Made by a program: the position numbers and the translations under genes. A DNA stretch of 64,000 nt from Neptunomonas sp. (GTDB lineage Bacteria; Pseudomonadota; Gammaproteobacteria; Pseudomonadales; Balneatricaceae), in contig NZ_JADGEV010000007.1 in the NCBI RefSeq assembly GCF_016744175.1, forward strand, positions 1 to 64,000, given 5' to 3'. Below, piece by piece: positions 56,487-64,000 of the stretch (positions are counted from its first letter, which is position 1; each line of letters opens with the position of its first letter). Under the pieces are notes generated by a model that saw only the letters and a program-made list of their open reading frames with translations, made no database searches and was not told the origin of the DNA.

Positions 56487-56585
56487 ATAAGCACCTCTTT
56501 CGGCTAATTAATCAGACATTTCTCACGTGCACCTTTAGTCTATATAATAACCTGACTTTCAATAAAGTATAATTATGAGGTTTTC

Positions 56586-57062
56586 ATGGCAGGCCAAGAA
56601 AGACAAATCACACTGAGATTTTTATCAGAGCCAGCTGACGTAAACTTCGGCGGAAAGGTTCATGGCGGCGCCGTGATGAAATGGATCGATCTAGCAGCAT
56701 ATGCATGCGCAGCAGGATGGAGCGGTAAGTACTGCATTACTGCGTATGCTGGCGGTATTCGTTTTGTTAAACCCATTCACGTAGGCAACATTGTTGAAGT
56801 TGCTGCAAAAGTAATTTATACCGGCCGCTCATCAATGCATATAGGAATTGATGTACGTGCAGGTGATCCAAAAAATGCCGAACGCCATCTAACTACTCAC
56901 TGCATTGTTATTATGGTTGCCGTTGATGACCAGGGTAAACCAACCGATATACCTGAATGGATCCCAGTTACAGAACATGATATTCGCCTCAGAGATTCCG
57001 CACTGCGCCTCATGGATATGAGAAAACGAATCGGGGATGAAATGGAAGCTCACGTAAAATAA
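56586..57062 (+). CDS. acyl-CoA thioesterase, YciA/BACH type
   Basis: The 158-residue hotdog-fold enzyme hydrolyses acyl-CoA to free acid and CoA. The signature is GGKVHGGAVMKWIDLAAYAC (about residues 18-37), with the Asp active-site residue, followed by TAYAGGIRFVKPIHVGNIV. Members form trimers of dimers and act on medium- and long-chain CoA. GAGG precedes the ATG. It is a single-gene unit, followed by an imperfect hairpin (57079-57118). Confidence 0.92.
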   Translation: MAGQERQITLRFLSEPADVNFGGKVHGGAVMKWIDLAAYACAAGWSGKYCITAYAGGIRFVKPIHVGNIVEVAAKVIYTGRSSMHIGIDVRAGDPKNAERHLTTHCIVIMVAVDDQGKPTDIPEWIPVTEHDIRLRDSALRLMDMRKRIGDEMEAHVK

Positions 57063-57223
57063 AAGCAATACATAAATACTGATATCTGATCCGTTTTTTA
57101 TTGGTAATCAGGTATCAGCAACCTATGTCACAACATCCTTTTTCTATAGCTACTTAATCAAAAACTACCTAGGGGTATTTTTCACATTCATTACACAATG
57201 TTGCCAACATAAGGATATTCTCG

Positions 57224-57580
57224 ATGAATATGAAAGAGTTTTCTGCACGCACAGCCCTATCAGCCCATACTCTAAGATATTATGAAAAAATTGGCCTTCT
57301 CAATCACATCCATCGCAGTTCAAACGGCCACCGCTTTTTCACAGAAAAAGACCTAGAATGGGTCACATTTATTCTTAGACTAAAACAAACAGGAATGCCT
57401 CTAGAAAGTATTTTAGCGTACGCAAAGCTAAGAGCATTGGGTAAAAGTACGAATCAAGAGCGCCAAACATTACTTGAGCAACATCGCGCTAAATTAAAAT
57501 CTCGTATTGAAAGTGAGATTCAGCACCTAGCCGCCCTCGATGAGAAAATTGAATATTACATACTTCATAAAACTTCTTGA
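57224..57580 (+). CDS. MerR-family transcriptional regulator
   Basis: This 118-residue protein has an N-terminal winged helix (KEFSARTALSAHTLRYYEKIGLL, about residues 3-25) and a coiled-coil C-terminus. It contains no Cys, so metal- or thiol-sensing as in CueR or SoxR is unlikely; the length and layout fit the AdhR-like regulators. AAGGA precedes the ATG. The next gene on the same strand, 59 bases on, encodes a carboxymuconolactone-decarboxylase-like protein that is its probable target. Confidence 0.88.
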   Translation: MNMKEFSARTALSAHTLRYYEKIGLLNHIHRSSNGHRFFTEKDLEWVTFILRLKQTGMPLESILAYAKLRALGKSTNQERQTLLEQHRAKLKSRIESEIQHLAALDEKIEYYILHKTS

Positions 57581-57639
57581 CCTAGAGTAAGCTCTAACTT
57601 GTAACCTTGCCTCAATTACCCACCAAACGGAGCAAGGCA

Positions 57640-58026
57640 ATGAACAAATCAAGATATGCTGTTGGTTTAGATAAACTGGAAGAGATTGATGGAGAAGCAG
57701 GACATAATGTCATCCAAAGCCTGCAGAATATTTGCCCCGACTTGGCACGTTACACTATTGAGTATCCTTTCGGTGACATCTATTCAAGACCAGGTTTAGA
57801 TTTAAAATCAAGGGAAATAGCCACCGTTGCAGCACTAACAGCAATGGGTAATTGCCGACCTCAATTAATAGTTCACATCAACGCAGCATTAAATGTGGGC
57901 TGTTCTCCTGAAGAAATAAAAGAAACCGTTTTGCAAATGTCGGTATACGCAGGCTTTCCTGCTGCTCTTAATGGGATGTTTGCTGTAAAAGAAGTGTTAA
58001 CCGGGCGCGGCTTACTCTCTACATAG
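57640..58026 (+). CDS. carboxymuconolactone decarboxylase family protein
   Basis: The 128-residue helical protein carries the family core: REIATVAALTAMGNCRPQL, then HINAALNVGCSPEEIKETV and LQMSVYAGFPAALNGMFAVK. It lacks the CxxC of the AhpD peroxidase-type branch and looks like the gamma-carboxymuconolactone-decarboxylase-like branch. The true reaction is unknown. The ATG at 57640 has GGAG upstream. The upstream MerR-type regulator is its likely controller. Confidence 0.86.
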   Translation: MNKSRYAVGLDKLEEIDGEAGHNVIQSLQNICPDLARYTIEYPFGDIYSRPGLDLKSREIATVAALTAMGNCRPQLIVHINAALNVGCSPEEIKETVLQMSVYAGFPAALNGMFAVKEVLTGRGLLST

Positions 58027-58060
58027 ATTATTTTAATAAAATGCCTTAACAACACAATCG

Positions 58061-58094
58061 AAAAAATGCACCCAGACAACGATATGTCAGGTGC
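58061..58094 (-). terminator. terminator at the end of the bufferin operon
   Basis: GCACC/GGTGC (58068-58072 with 58090-58094) and GACA/TGTC (58075-58078 with 58085-58088) form a nested stem. On the minus strand it is followed by six U residues (58066-58061), and on the plus strand by TTTT. It lies 19 bases after the DoxX gene stop and between two convergent units. Confidence 0.75.
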
Positions 58095-58112
58095 TTTTAT
58101 CCGTTCATGAAA

Positions 58113-58661
58113 TCACTTAGCTAGCGTTGGCTTTGCATCTAAACCAAGTAATCTATCAATAGACAAAAATCCAGGGCCACGAGCAACAATAACCAATAAC
58201 GACACGGCCCACCATGATGCAGGGTTAATCCAATGGTCCCATGTCGGGAACACTGCTAATTGGATAAACATTGTCATCCCAATAAGACCAAACGCAGCAA
58301 AACGAGATAGCAAACCGATGATGAGCAATACGGGCAACACGACTTCCGCGATTCCAGCAAAAACAGCCAACAGCTCAATCATTCTCACCACAAACGAGCC
58401 TTCCACATACTCCAGCGTTTCAGGGTTACAAAGCTGTAACGCGCCGTCCCTTACCGGATCGGGGCAAAAGAACTCATACATAAATAGATCATATTTATCG
58501 ACATTGAACTTTAAAAAACTATCCCACTTACTCAGCCCTGAGTCTAAAAATACTTTAGCAACCATAAAACGGAGGAAAAACAATGCCAGCGGCTCTATAT
58601 ACCGTGTTAACTGTTGACCCATTTTCAAATATAGCTCTCTGAGCTTGTACACCATACCCAT
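58113..58661 (-). CDS. DoxX-family membrane protein of the bufferin operon
   Basis: The 182-residue protein has four membrane segments and the DoxX pattern: LALFFLRFMVAKVFLDSGLSKW near the start, then VFAGIAEVVLPVLLIIGLLSR and a final helical pair. DoxX proteins are commonly encoded at the end of bufferin operons; its role there is not settled and may be electron transfer or transport. I start at 58661, where AAGGA is six bases away; the ATG at 58667 directly abuts that site. It lies 14 bases after bufC. A polar loop with CPDP and LCNP holds two Cys. Confidence 0.84.
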   Translation of the reverse strand: MGMVYKLRELYLKMGQQLTRYIEPLALFFLRFMVAKVFLDSGLSKWDSFLKFNVDKYDLFMYEFFCPDPVRDGALQLCNPETLEYVEGSFVVRMIELLAVFAGIAEVVLPVLLIIGLLSRFAAFGLIGMTMFIQLAVFPTWDHWINPASWWAVSLLVIVARGPGFLSIDRLLGLDAKPTLAK

Positions 58662-58681
58662 ACTCATTCCTTATTTATTAT

Positions 58682-59521
58682 TTACGACTCAGACCGGGCC
58701 ATATCAGTTTCTAATATTTCATTTTGTATACAGGCTGAAAAAAAATCACTCACATCAAAATTGGGATCCAGCATTAAAGCTGCATCAAACGCCTCTTCCA
58801 GCACTCCACCCTTTCCATGCAAAGCATGCATAACGGCCCACTCAGGAGCAGAAAGAGCACGTACCTGTACCGAACCGTGCACACGCCAAAACATCACTAG
58901 ATCAGAAAATGACGACTTATCACTTAGCGCTGATTCGCTGATACTGATCTCTTGTTGAGCAACTTCATTTGAGTTAGTTTTTAATCCAATCCACTCATCT
59001 AACGTGCCAACACTTACCCGAAGAAGACCAACACTGGCGTTTAATTGCACTACTGACTGAGTAAAATCGCAGCCTTCATTCATAAGCCACGTGACTTTTT
59101 CAGCTGTCAGAGCCTGAGTAGCATCAGCACTCATCAAGCTCAGTAACCATGCATAATCTAAAAGCGCCAAATCAACCAAGGTTGACGATAGCTTTAGCTC
59201 CTCAGGCTGCTTTTCTAACTCGGCAATAAAATCCTCTACAAAGTCAGGAAAGTTCAGTCCATAACCTACCAAGGTGCCTTTTTCTGGCGGGTAATGATCG
59301 ACATAAAGTCGAGCTATATTTTTAAAATTATCACTCCCTATCGATTTCTCACACATAGGAAAATTTGCAGCTAATGCATCAATACAGCCTTTGTAAAAAC
59401 CATTACGGTAGACAGACATACGCTTTAAGTCTTCAACGTTAATACAAAAGTCGTTCATCCTACTCACATCACCTGTTCGCAAGTAAACGGAAAAAGCATC
59501 AATGTAAGAGCTTACAGCCAT
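58682..59521 (-). CDS. bufC: BufC-type (DUF2063) partner of the MNIO enzyme
   Basis: The 279-residue protein has the N-terminal helical DUF2063 domain (about residues 1-100, with SVYRNGFYKGCIDALAANFP and ARLYVDHYPPEKGTLVGYG). This recruits the precursor peptide to the MNIO enzyme. The C-terminal part is HvfC/BufC-like. The ATG at 59521 has a perfect AGGAGG seven bases upstream and shares a base with the bufB stop. Its place between bufB and the DoxX gene is standard. A longer frame to 59542 is less likely. Confidence 0.88.
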   Translation of the reverse strand: MAVSSYIDAFSVYLRTGDVSRMNDFCINVEDLKRMSVYRNGFYKGCIDALAANFPMCEKSIGSDNFKNIARLYVDHYPPEKGTLVGYGLNFPDFVEDFIAELEKQPEELKLSSTLVDLALLDYAWLLSLMSADATQALTAEKVTWLMNEGCDFTQSVVQLNASVGLLRVSVGTLDEWIGLKTNSNEVAQQEISISESALSDKSSFSDLVMFWRVHGSVQVRALSAPEWAVMHALHGKGGVLEEAFDAALMLDPNFDVSDFFSACIQNEILETDMARSES

Positions 59522-60465
59522 TAGCGGCCTCCTTTTACGCATGCATCGACAGATAACACATTAGTTTTCAACTGATCTAAATAGACTTGTGCTGTTTGGC
59601 GCTCACGCATCAACTCGGCAAACGGCGGTATATTTGCATCCCGTTCAACCAAAACAGGCTTATGTCCAAATATAGACAGAGCATGCTCTAGCAGCGCCCA
59701 TACCGACATATCTACTTCAGAGGCATGGCTATCAATTAATAAAGCTTGACCTAATTCAGGGTCAGGGTCATGGCCCGCTATGTGAATCTCTCCCACCAGA
59801 TCAGCAGGGATCATTGACAAATAATGCCGGGCGTCAATACCTGTGTTTTTGCTGCTGATATACAAGTTATTGATATCAATTAACAGCCCACATCCACTTC
59901 TCTGAGCCGCCTCTACTAAAAACTGAGGTTCATCCATCTCGCTAATGAAATCCAGATAATTGCTAGGGTTTTCGATTAAAATACGTCGCCCAATACCTGC
60001 TTGGTATCTATCCACTCCTTCAATTAAAGACCGAAGCGCATCTTCAGTTCTTGGCAAAGGCATCAGGTCAGCAAAATATGCTCCACCAGCACGAGACCAA
60101 ACAGCATGCTCTGAGACAAGCGCAGGTTGAAACTCATTTATTAGCGCTTTTACCTGCTTAATATGCTCTGGCATAGATTGGTGGTCATAGCCAAGAGAGC
60201 CTCCCACGCCATGAAAACTAAGATCAAAGTTCTCGCGGACGGCCCTGAGGTAAGCTAATCGAGGGCCACCTGCTACAAAATAATTTTCGGTATGAACTTC
60301 AAACCACAATTGACTACCAGCTAAAGCATTTTTCTCACACTGTAATGCCAAAATATCATCAAGGTGCTCAGCCTTTAAACCCAGGCCGGCACCTAAATTA
60401 GCATCAGCACAGACAGATCGCTGAAGCGGGGTTTGTTCATTAACTTTCAAGAGAACCTGTTCCAC
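59521..60465 (-). CDS. bufB: MNIO (DUF692) peptide-modifying enzyme BufB
   Basis: BufB is a multinuclear iron oxidative enzyme that acts on Cys residues in the precursor peptide. The 314-residue TIM barrel shows the family motifs in order: [15 protein letters not shown] (about residue 81), [47 protein letters not shown] and [13 protein letters not shown]. Their His, Asp, Asn and Glu residues would bind the iron. The frame begins at a GTG (60465) and overlaps bufA by 26 bases; a start at TTG a few codons later is possible. The overlap suggests coupled synthesis. Confidence 0.92.
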   Translation of the reverse strand: MEQVLLKVNEQTPLQRSVCADANLGAGLGLKAEHLDDILALQCEKNALAGSQLWFEVHTENYFVAGGPRLAYLRAVRENFDLSFHGVGGSLGYDHQSMPEHIKQVKALINEFQPALVSEHAVWSRAGGAYFADLMPLPRTEDALRSLIEGVDRYQAGIGRRILIENPSNYLDFISEMDEPQFLVEAAQRSGCGLLIDINNLYISSKNTGIDARHYLSMIPADLVGEIHIAGHDPDPELGQALLIDSHASEVDMSVWALLEHALSIFGHKPVLVERDANIPPFAELMRERQTAQVYLDQLKTNVLSVDACVKGGR

Positions 60466-60787
60466 CAGGTGTTACGATAGACTCGCACGTACCTTTAGGA
60501 GCATATGTCCAAGCATTAGCCTGAAAATCTTTAGTTGATGTACCTTCACAGCTTGTACCAGCACCGGCAGCACAATCATTCTCACCTGCTAAGGCAATAC
60601 CAAAACATTTATCTTTACGGCCACGAAGCTTGTCTCCTGCCAACCAACCCTGAACTTTAGCCTGAACTTCAGCAGAAGCTGTTTCAGAAACTTTAAGCTG
60701 ACTGTTAGGGCCTGCAACCGCACCTGTGCTTAAAATAGCGGCTGATGCTCCAATAAGTAATGCTGTCGTTAAGCTTGCTTTTTTCAT
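60440..60787 (-). CDS. bufA: bufferin-type precursor peptide BufA (DUF2282)
   Basis: The 115-residue protein has a signal peptide ([18 protein letters not shown]) and a mature part with exactly four Cys in a fixed pattern: [24 protein letters not shown] and KGTCES. This is the BufA1 core. In described bufferins two of the Cys are oxidised to thio-oxazole-type groups by the MNIO enzyme, and the peptide binds copper in the periplasm. GGAG precedes the ATG. It is the first gene of the operon. Which Cys residues are modified here is not known. Confidence 0.9.
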   Translation of the reverse strand: MKKASLTTALLIGASAAILSTGAVAGPNSQLKVSETASAEVQAKVQGWLAGDKLRGRKDKCFGIALAGENDCAAGAGTSCEGTSTKDFQANAWTYAPKGTCESIVTPGGTGSLES

Positions 60788-61178
60788 TTTAAATGCTCCA
60801 AATTATTTTTTGTTTTTAGTTACTATGAGTTAGTTTTTTTACTTCACTCTATTTCATGCATGTCCCGTTTTAACTATGTACATACAACTAAAGCTAATTT
60901 TCTCAATAGTTTAGGTTATCTAGAGTTTAGACCACCAAACCTTATTTACCATCAGCAACTACATCAACCTTACGGAGTCACTGCTACGTACTTTATCGCT
61001 ACGTCATCATTGCTTGACGTGGCTTACTTTAAAGATTGAAACTGAAACGAAACTGAAAACTAGAAAAATAAAAACTACCCCTGAGTCAATGTTCAGCGTG
61101 TCGCTTTTTTGCTATGCTCCGCTCTCCTGTTTAACGGGCAGCATAATAGCTCCCCAGCACTATATATGAGTGATTGCC
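60788..61178. other. 391-base divergent control region between bufA and hisC
   Basis: No gene is visible. A 23-base tandem of GAAACTGAAAC and GAAACTGAAAAC (61038-61060) is present. The bufA promoter should lie in the A+T-rich part near 60790-60900, but I cannot identify a clear sigma-70 or metal-sensor site. The hisC promoter is near 61100-61140, with TATGCT as a possible -10. Confidence 0.45.
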
Positions 61179-62249
61179 ATGAGCAAATACTGGAGTGAAG
61201 CGATCCAAAACCTGACTCCCTATGTACCGGGTGAGCAGCCAAAGGGTAGCAACATTATTAAACTGAACACCAATGAAAACCCCTTCCCGCCATCTCCCAT
61301 GGTGGTAGAAGCAATCCAGCAGTTTGATACTGACCGTCTACGTCTTTACCCCGATCCTGACGCATCAGCTCTTAAGCAATCATTGGCTAATTATTTCAAT
61401 GTGAAAACTGAGCAAGTTTTTGTGGGTAATGGCTCTGATGAAGTACTAGCGCATACTTTTATGGCTTTTTTCCGCCAGTCTGAACCGCTACTAATGCCGG
61501 ACATCTCTTATAGCTTTTATGATGTTTACTGCAACCTCTATGGCATTGAAGCAAAGCATATACCCTTACAAGATAACTTCTGCATTGCTCTAGACGACTA
61601 TGCTCAAACCAATGGCGGTATTATTTTTGCGAACCCTAATGCCCCTACCGGCAGAGCACTTACGCTAGAAAAAATTGAAGCACTGCTAAAGAAAAACACT
61701 GAAACCGTCGTTGTCGTCGATGAAGCTTACGTGGACTTTGGCGCAGAAACGGCTATCAAACTGGTTGATCAGTACCCGAATTTATTAGTTATTCAAACGC
61801 TGTCTAAATCTCGCTCATTAGCGGGAATGCGTGTTGGATATGCAATCGGTAACAGTGAATTGATTGAAGGCTTGGAGCGTGTTAAAAACAGCTTCAACTC
61901 TTACCCATTAGATATGCTTGCGCAAGTAACCGCCATTGCCGCTATTAAAGATGATGACTACTTTGTCGAAACCACTCAAAAAATCATCAAAATGCGGGAA
62001 TGGACTAACCAACAACTGCAGTCCTTAGGCTTTAAGATTATTCCTTCCAAGACAAATTTTGTATTTGCATCACATCGCTATATAGCAGCTGCCGAATTGA
62101 TGGGTTTTCTTAGGACTAACCAAATTTTAATTCGCCACTTCAGTCGTCCAGGTATTGATAACCACTTACGTATCACCATTGGGACCGAGACTGAGATGCA
62201 AGCAATGATTGATTGCTTAAAACGTCACCCTGACATCATTACGTTATAA
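61179..62249 (+). CDS. hisC: histidinol-phosphate aminotransferase
   Basis: HisC transfers an amino group to imidazole-acetol phosphate in histidine synthesis. The 356-residue PLP enzyme has NTNENPFPPSPMV at the start, the region FVGNGSDEVLAHTF, the DEAYVDFG cofactor motif, the PLP Lys in QTLSKSRSLAGMRVGYAIG, and RHFSRPGIDNHLRITIGT near the end. I start at the ATG at 61179 rather than a GTG at 61170. Other his genes are absent from the window. It may be an extra copy with a wider role, as in many relatives. Confidence 0.92.
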   Translation: MSKYWSEAIQNLTPYVPGEQPKGSNIIKLNTNENPFPPSPMVVEAIQQFDTDRLRLYPDPDASALKQSLANYFNVKTEQVFVGNGSDEVLAHTFMAFFRQSEPLLMPDISYSFYDVYCNLYGIEAKHIPLQDNFCIALDDYAQTNGGIIFANPNAPTGRALTLEKIEALLKKNTETVVVVDEAYVDFGAETAIKLVDQYPNLLVIQTLSKSRSLAGMRVGYAIGNSELIEGLERVKNSFNSYPLDMLAQVTAIAAIKDDDYFVETTQKIIKMREWTNQQLQSLGFKIIPSKTNFVFASHRYIAAAELMGFLRTNQILIRHFSRPGIDNHLRITIGTETEMQAMIDCLKRHPDIITL

Positions 62250-62254
62250 TCGAG

Positions 62255-62280
62255 ACACCTCGCTTGCACAAGCGAGGTGT
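62255..62280 (+). terminator. hisC hairpin terminator
   Basis: ACACCTCGCTTG (62255-62266) and CAAGCGAGGTGT (62269-62280) are 12-base exact complements with almost no loop, six bases after the hisC stop. The T-tract behind it is poor (GTCCTCTCC), so it may act mainly by RNA protection or with Rho. Confidence 0.6.
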
Positions 62281-62408
62281 GTCCTCTCCTACACGGTACG
62301 ACTTTTTCATATTACAATTTGTCTAAAGCACTTTTAGACAACAATCTGTTTCCTTGCTGTATTAGACATTGCTGTTAGAATTCGTTTTTAATCAAAGGGA
62401 TGCTCACT

Positions 62409-63296
62409 GTGACAGAGTCTAACCGCGGCTTATTGCTTGCCCTATTTGCCTATTCTATGTGGGGCGGCTTTGCACTCTTTTTCAGCCTGTTAAAACACAT
62501 TCCAGCCACCGAAGTATTACTGCACCGCGTTGTTTGGTCTTTTCTATTTGTCGCCATCATTCTTACCCTGACCAAACATTGGTCTCGAGCGAAAGCAGCC
62601 TTATTAAATCGCCGTTTATTGTTAGCACTTTTCTGCTCTTCGCTTTTGATTGCTGCGAACTGGTGCCTGTATATTTGGGCGGTCAGCGTAAACCGTGCTG
62701 TTGATGCTAGCCTAGGATATTTTATCAGCCCACTGGTTGCGATATGTTTAGGCGTTCTTTTCTTTAAAGAATCACTGGCTGTTTATCAAAAAGTGGCCAT
62801 TCTATTAGCGTCATTAGGCGTCGCTTACAAAGTTTTCGGTATGGGGGAGTTCCCATGGATTGCTCTAACGTTAGCCTTTAGCTTTGGATTTTATGGGCTA
62901 GTGCGAAAAAAAACACAAGTTGATACAGTCACAGGACTTATGCTTGAAACCATACTTCTACTCCCTTTTGCGGTCCTTTACTGGATATGGCTAACGATAC
63001 AAGGAGAGCAGCATTTTAGCTTCAATATAGATGGGGTATTACTCGTACTTGCAGGGGTACTTACAGCGCTACCTTTACTAGCTTTTTCAGCCGCTGCGCA
63101 CAGGCTTAGTCTTACTCTGCTTGGTTTTATGACCTATCTTGCGCCCACACTTCAGTTATTAAGCGCGGTTCTTATTTTAAACGAACCCTTTGACGAGGGC
63201 GATTTTGTAACATTCGCAATGATTTGGGTTGCATTGATTATCTTTTCAGGTGGAGCGATCTGGCGCCGGAGAAGAACGCCAGAGAACATTGTTTAA
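62409..63296 (+). CDS. rarD: EamA-family permease RarD
   Basis: The 295-residue protein has ten membrane segments in two EamA repeats. The RarD start is visible: LLALFAYSMWGGFALFFSLLK, then LLHRVVWSFLFVAIIL. It ends with FMTYLAPTLQLLSAVLILNEPF and a short basic tail. Members of this DMT branch are linked to chloramphenicol resistance in E. coli, and the cargo is otherwise unknown. I use the GTG at 62409, because AAGGG lies nine bases before it and directly abuts the ATG at 62400, which is the alternative. Confidence 0.88.
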   Translation: MTESNRGLLLALFAYSMWGGFALFFSLLKHIPATEVLLHRVVWSFLFVAIILTLTKHWSRAKAALLNRRLLLALFCSSLLIAANWCLYIWAVSVNRAVDASLGYFISPLVAICLGVLFFKESLAVYQKVAILLASLGVAYKVFGMGEFPWIALTLAFSFGFYGLVRKKTQVDTVTGLMLETILLLPFAVLYWIWLTIQGEQHFSFNIDGVLLVLAGVLTALPLLAFSAAAHRLSLTLLGFMTYLAPTLQLLSAVLILNEPFDEGDFVTFAMIWVALIIFSGGAIWRRRRTPENIV

Positions 63297-63324
63297 TAAT
63301 CTAAGCGACAAGCATCCAAAAGTA

Positions 63325-64000
63325 CTAGCTGGACTCTCCTTCGATTCGATTAGTGCCACTCTGTTTTGCTATAAATAAATTCTCTTCCGCTCTTTTTAAA
63401 ATACTTTCAGGCGTGTCCTGCTCATTGATTAATGAAGCAGCACCAATACTCACAGTAAAGTTCAAAAAGCTCTCACTTCCGTCAGCTGCGATGCAAGGCA
63501 CTTGTTGTTCAGCAGCCAACTTGCGCACACGCTCTGCTGCAAGCAAAGCTTGCTCCCTATTCGTTTCCGGTAAAAACATAACAAATCTGTCATCAGAAAA
63601 ACGAGCGAAAAAGTCTGCCGTACGCTGAAAACCATGCATAGCTTTAACGAACTGCTGTAGCACTTTGTCTCCAACATCCCAATTGTATTGATCGTTTATC
63701 TGGTTGAAATTATCAACATCAATCAATAAGAAGGAACACACCCAATCGTAACGCTGTGCTTGTGCTACAGAATGATCAAGAATGGTCAGGAGAGACCTAC
63801 GGTTATACGCGCCCGTTAAGGGGTCACGTTGCGCCTGCTTAAAAAGCTTTTGCTCATTACGCTTAGACAATGAAACATCTCGCGCTACCCACATCAACTC
63901 GGTGTCGCTCACAGCAACTATCGTAGTATCCCAAACTTGCGCGCTATCTAAACCAAGCTCACGCCAATGAATTGAGTGCTCTGGCTTCATAGAAATAGTT
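63325..64000 (-). CDS. GGDEF-domain protein with degenerate active site (partial)
   Basis: The frame is open to the right edge, so the N-terminal part is missing. The visible 225 residues comprise the end of a PAS-like domain (IVAVSDTELMWVARDVSLSKR, to about residue 45) and a GGDEF domain (about 55-220, starting DPLTGAYNRRSLL). The GGDEF signature is FARFSDDRF, so the catalytic residues are lost, while the I-site RTAD is kept five residues upstream. It is probably inactive as a cyclase and may bind c-di-GMP as a receptor. Confidence 0.86.
   Translation of the reverse strand, partial: TISMKPEHSIHWRELGLDSAQVWDTTIVAVSDTELMWVARDVSLSKRNEQKLFKQAQRDPLTGAYNRRSLLTILDHSVAQAQRYDWVCSFLLIDVDNFNQINDQYNWDVGDKVLQQFVKAMHGFQRTADFFARFSDDRFVMFLPETNREQALLAAERVRKLAAEQQVPCIAADGSESFLNFTVSIGAASLINEQDTPESILKRAEENLFIAKQSGTNRIEGESS

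Noticed and set aside
57224..57580. MerR regulator as copper sensor for the bufferin operon
   Set aside because: The protein has no Cys residues, so it cannot bind copper as CueR does, and it sits on the opposite strand beside a carboxymuconolactone-decarboxylase-like gene that is its more natural target.
61038..61060. Tandem GAAACTGAAAC-type repeat as a regulatory array
   Set aside because: Only two copies are present, with no symmetry or spacing typical of a binding array. I list it only within the control region.
1..64000. Mobile element, prophage, CRISPR or rRNA operon anywhere in the window
   Set aside because: No transposase, integrase, phage structural gene, direct-repeat/spacer array or rRNA sequence was seen on reading both strands.

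Overview
The window is a stretch of a gammaproteobacterial chromosome with moderate G+C. The conserved blocks ppiD / tRNA-Asp / hupB / lon, nfuA, bamC-dapA / bcp / perM-tusA / bepA, divergent ppsA and ppsR, and rlmD-rluA point to a marine Oceanospirillales-type bacterium. Placement below order level is inference. I see no insertion sequence, phage, integrase, CRISPR array or rRNA operon. One tRNA gene, tRNA-Asp(GTC), is present.

Layout. 1-4.9 kb: accessory material. An A+T-rich AraC regulator and a small monooxygenase are followed by a DMT transporter and by small redox/detoxification proteins (tautomerase, NTF2-like protein, glutathione transferase) opposite a LysR regulator. 4.9-11.7 kb: scattered small genes (a 3D-domain lipoprotein, RDD and other small membrane proteins), a Rob-like AraC regulator, a Cache-domain chemoreceptor and a crotonase. 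11.7-15.5 kb: a PEP-CTERM surface protein beside a giant TPR protein of the PrsT type, without an exosortase nearby. 15.7-20.6 kb: a TSUP permease, ppsA, a DTW-domain protein and ppsR. 20.7-25.8 kb: a TetR regulator and a three-gene envelope export set (RND/MMPL pump, LolA-like periplasmic protein, outer-membrane barrel). 25.9-31.7 kb: an operon for the 5-aminovalerate to glutarate to glutaryl-CoA branch of lysine breakdown, with an XRE-cupin regulator. 32-35.3 kb: a racemase, a GcvA-like LysR regulator, a tiny conserved-looking protein and a KAS III enzyme. 35.3-53 kb: mostly housekeeping genes for protein folding and proteolysis, Fe-S delivery, rRNA modification, outer-membrane assembly, diaminopimelate synthesis and peroxide defence.

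53-64 kb: a TetR regulator divergent from a trpB-trpA pair that lacks other trp genes; a thioesterase; a MerR/carboxymuconolactone-decarboxylase pair; a four-gene bufferin-type operon (Cys-containing precursor, MNIO enzyme, partner protein, DoxX protein) that probably makes a post-translationally modified copper-binding peptide; hisC; rarD; and the C-terminal part of a sensor protein with a degenerate GGDEF domain that runs off the right edge.

The observations most worth following are the bufferin operon, the orphan trpBA pair with its own TetR regulator, the PEP-CTERM/PrsT pair separated from any exosortase, the pump/LolA-like/barrel set, a 25-bp near-perfect palindrome upstream of glutaryl-CoA dehydrogenase, and a hairpin plus heat-shock-like promoter in front of lon.
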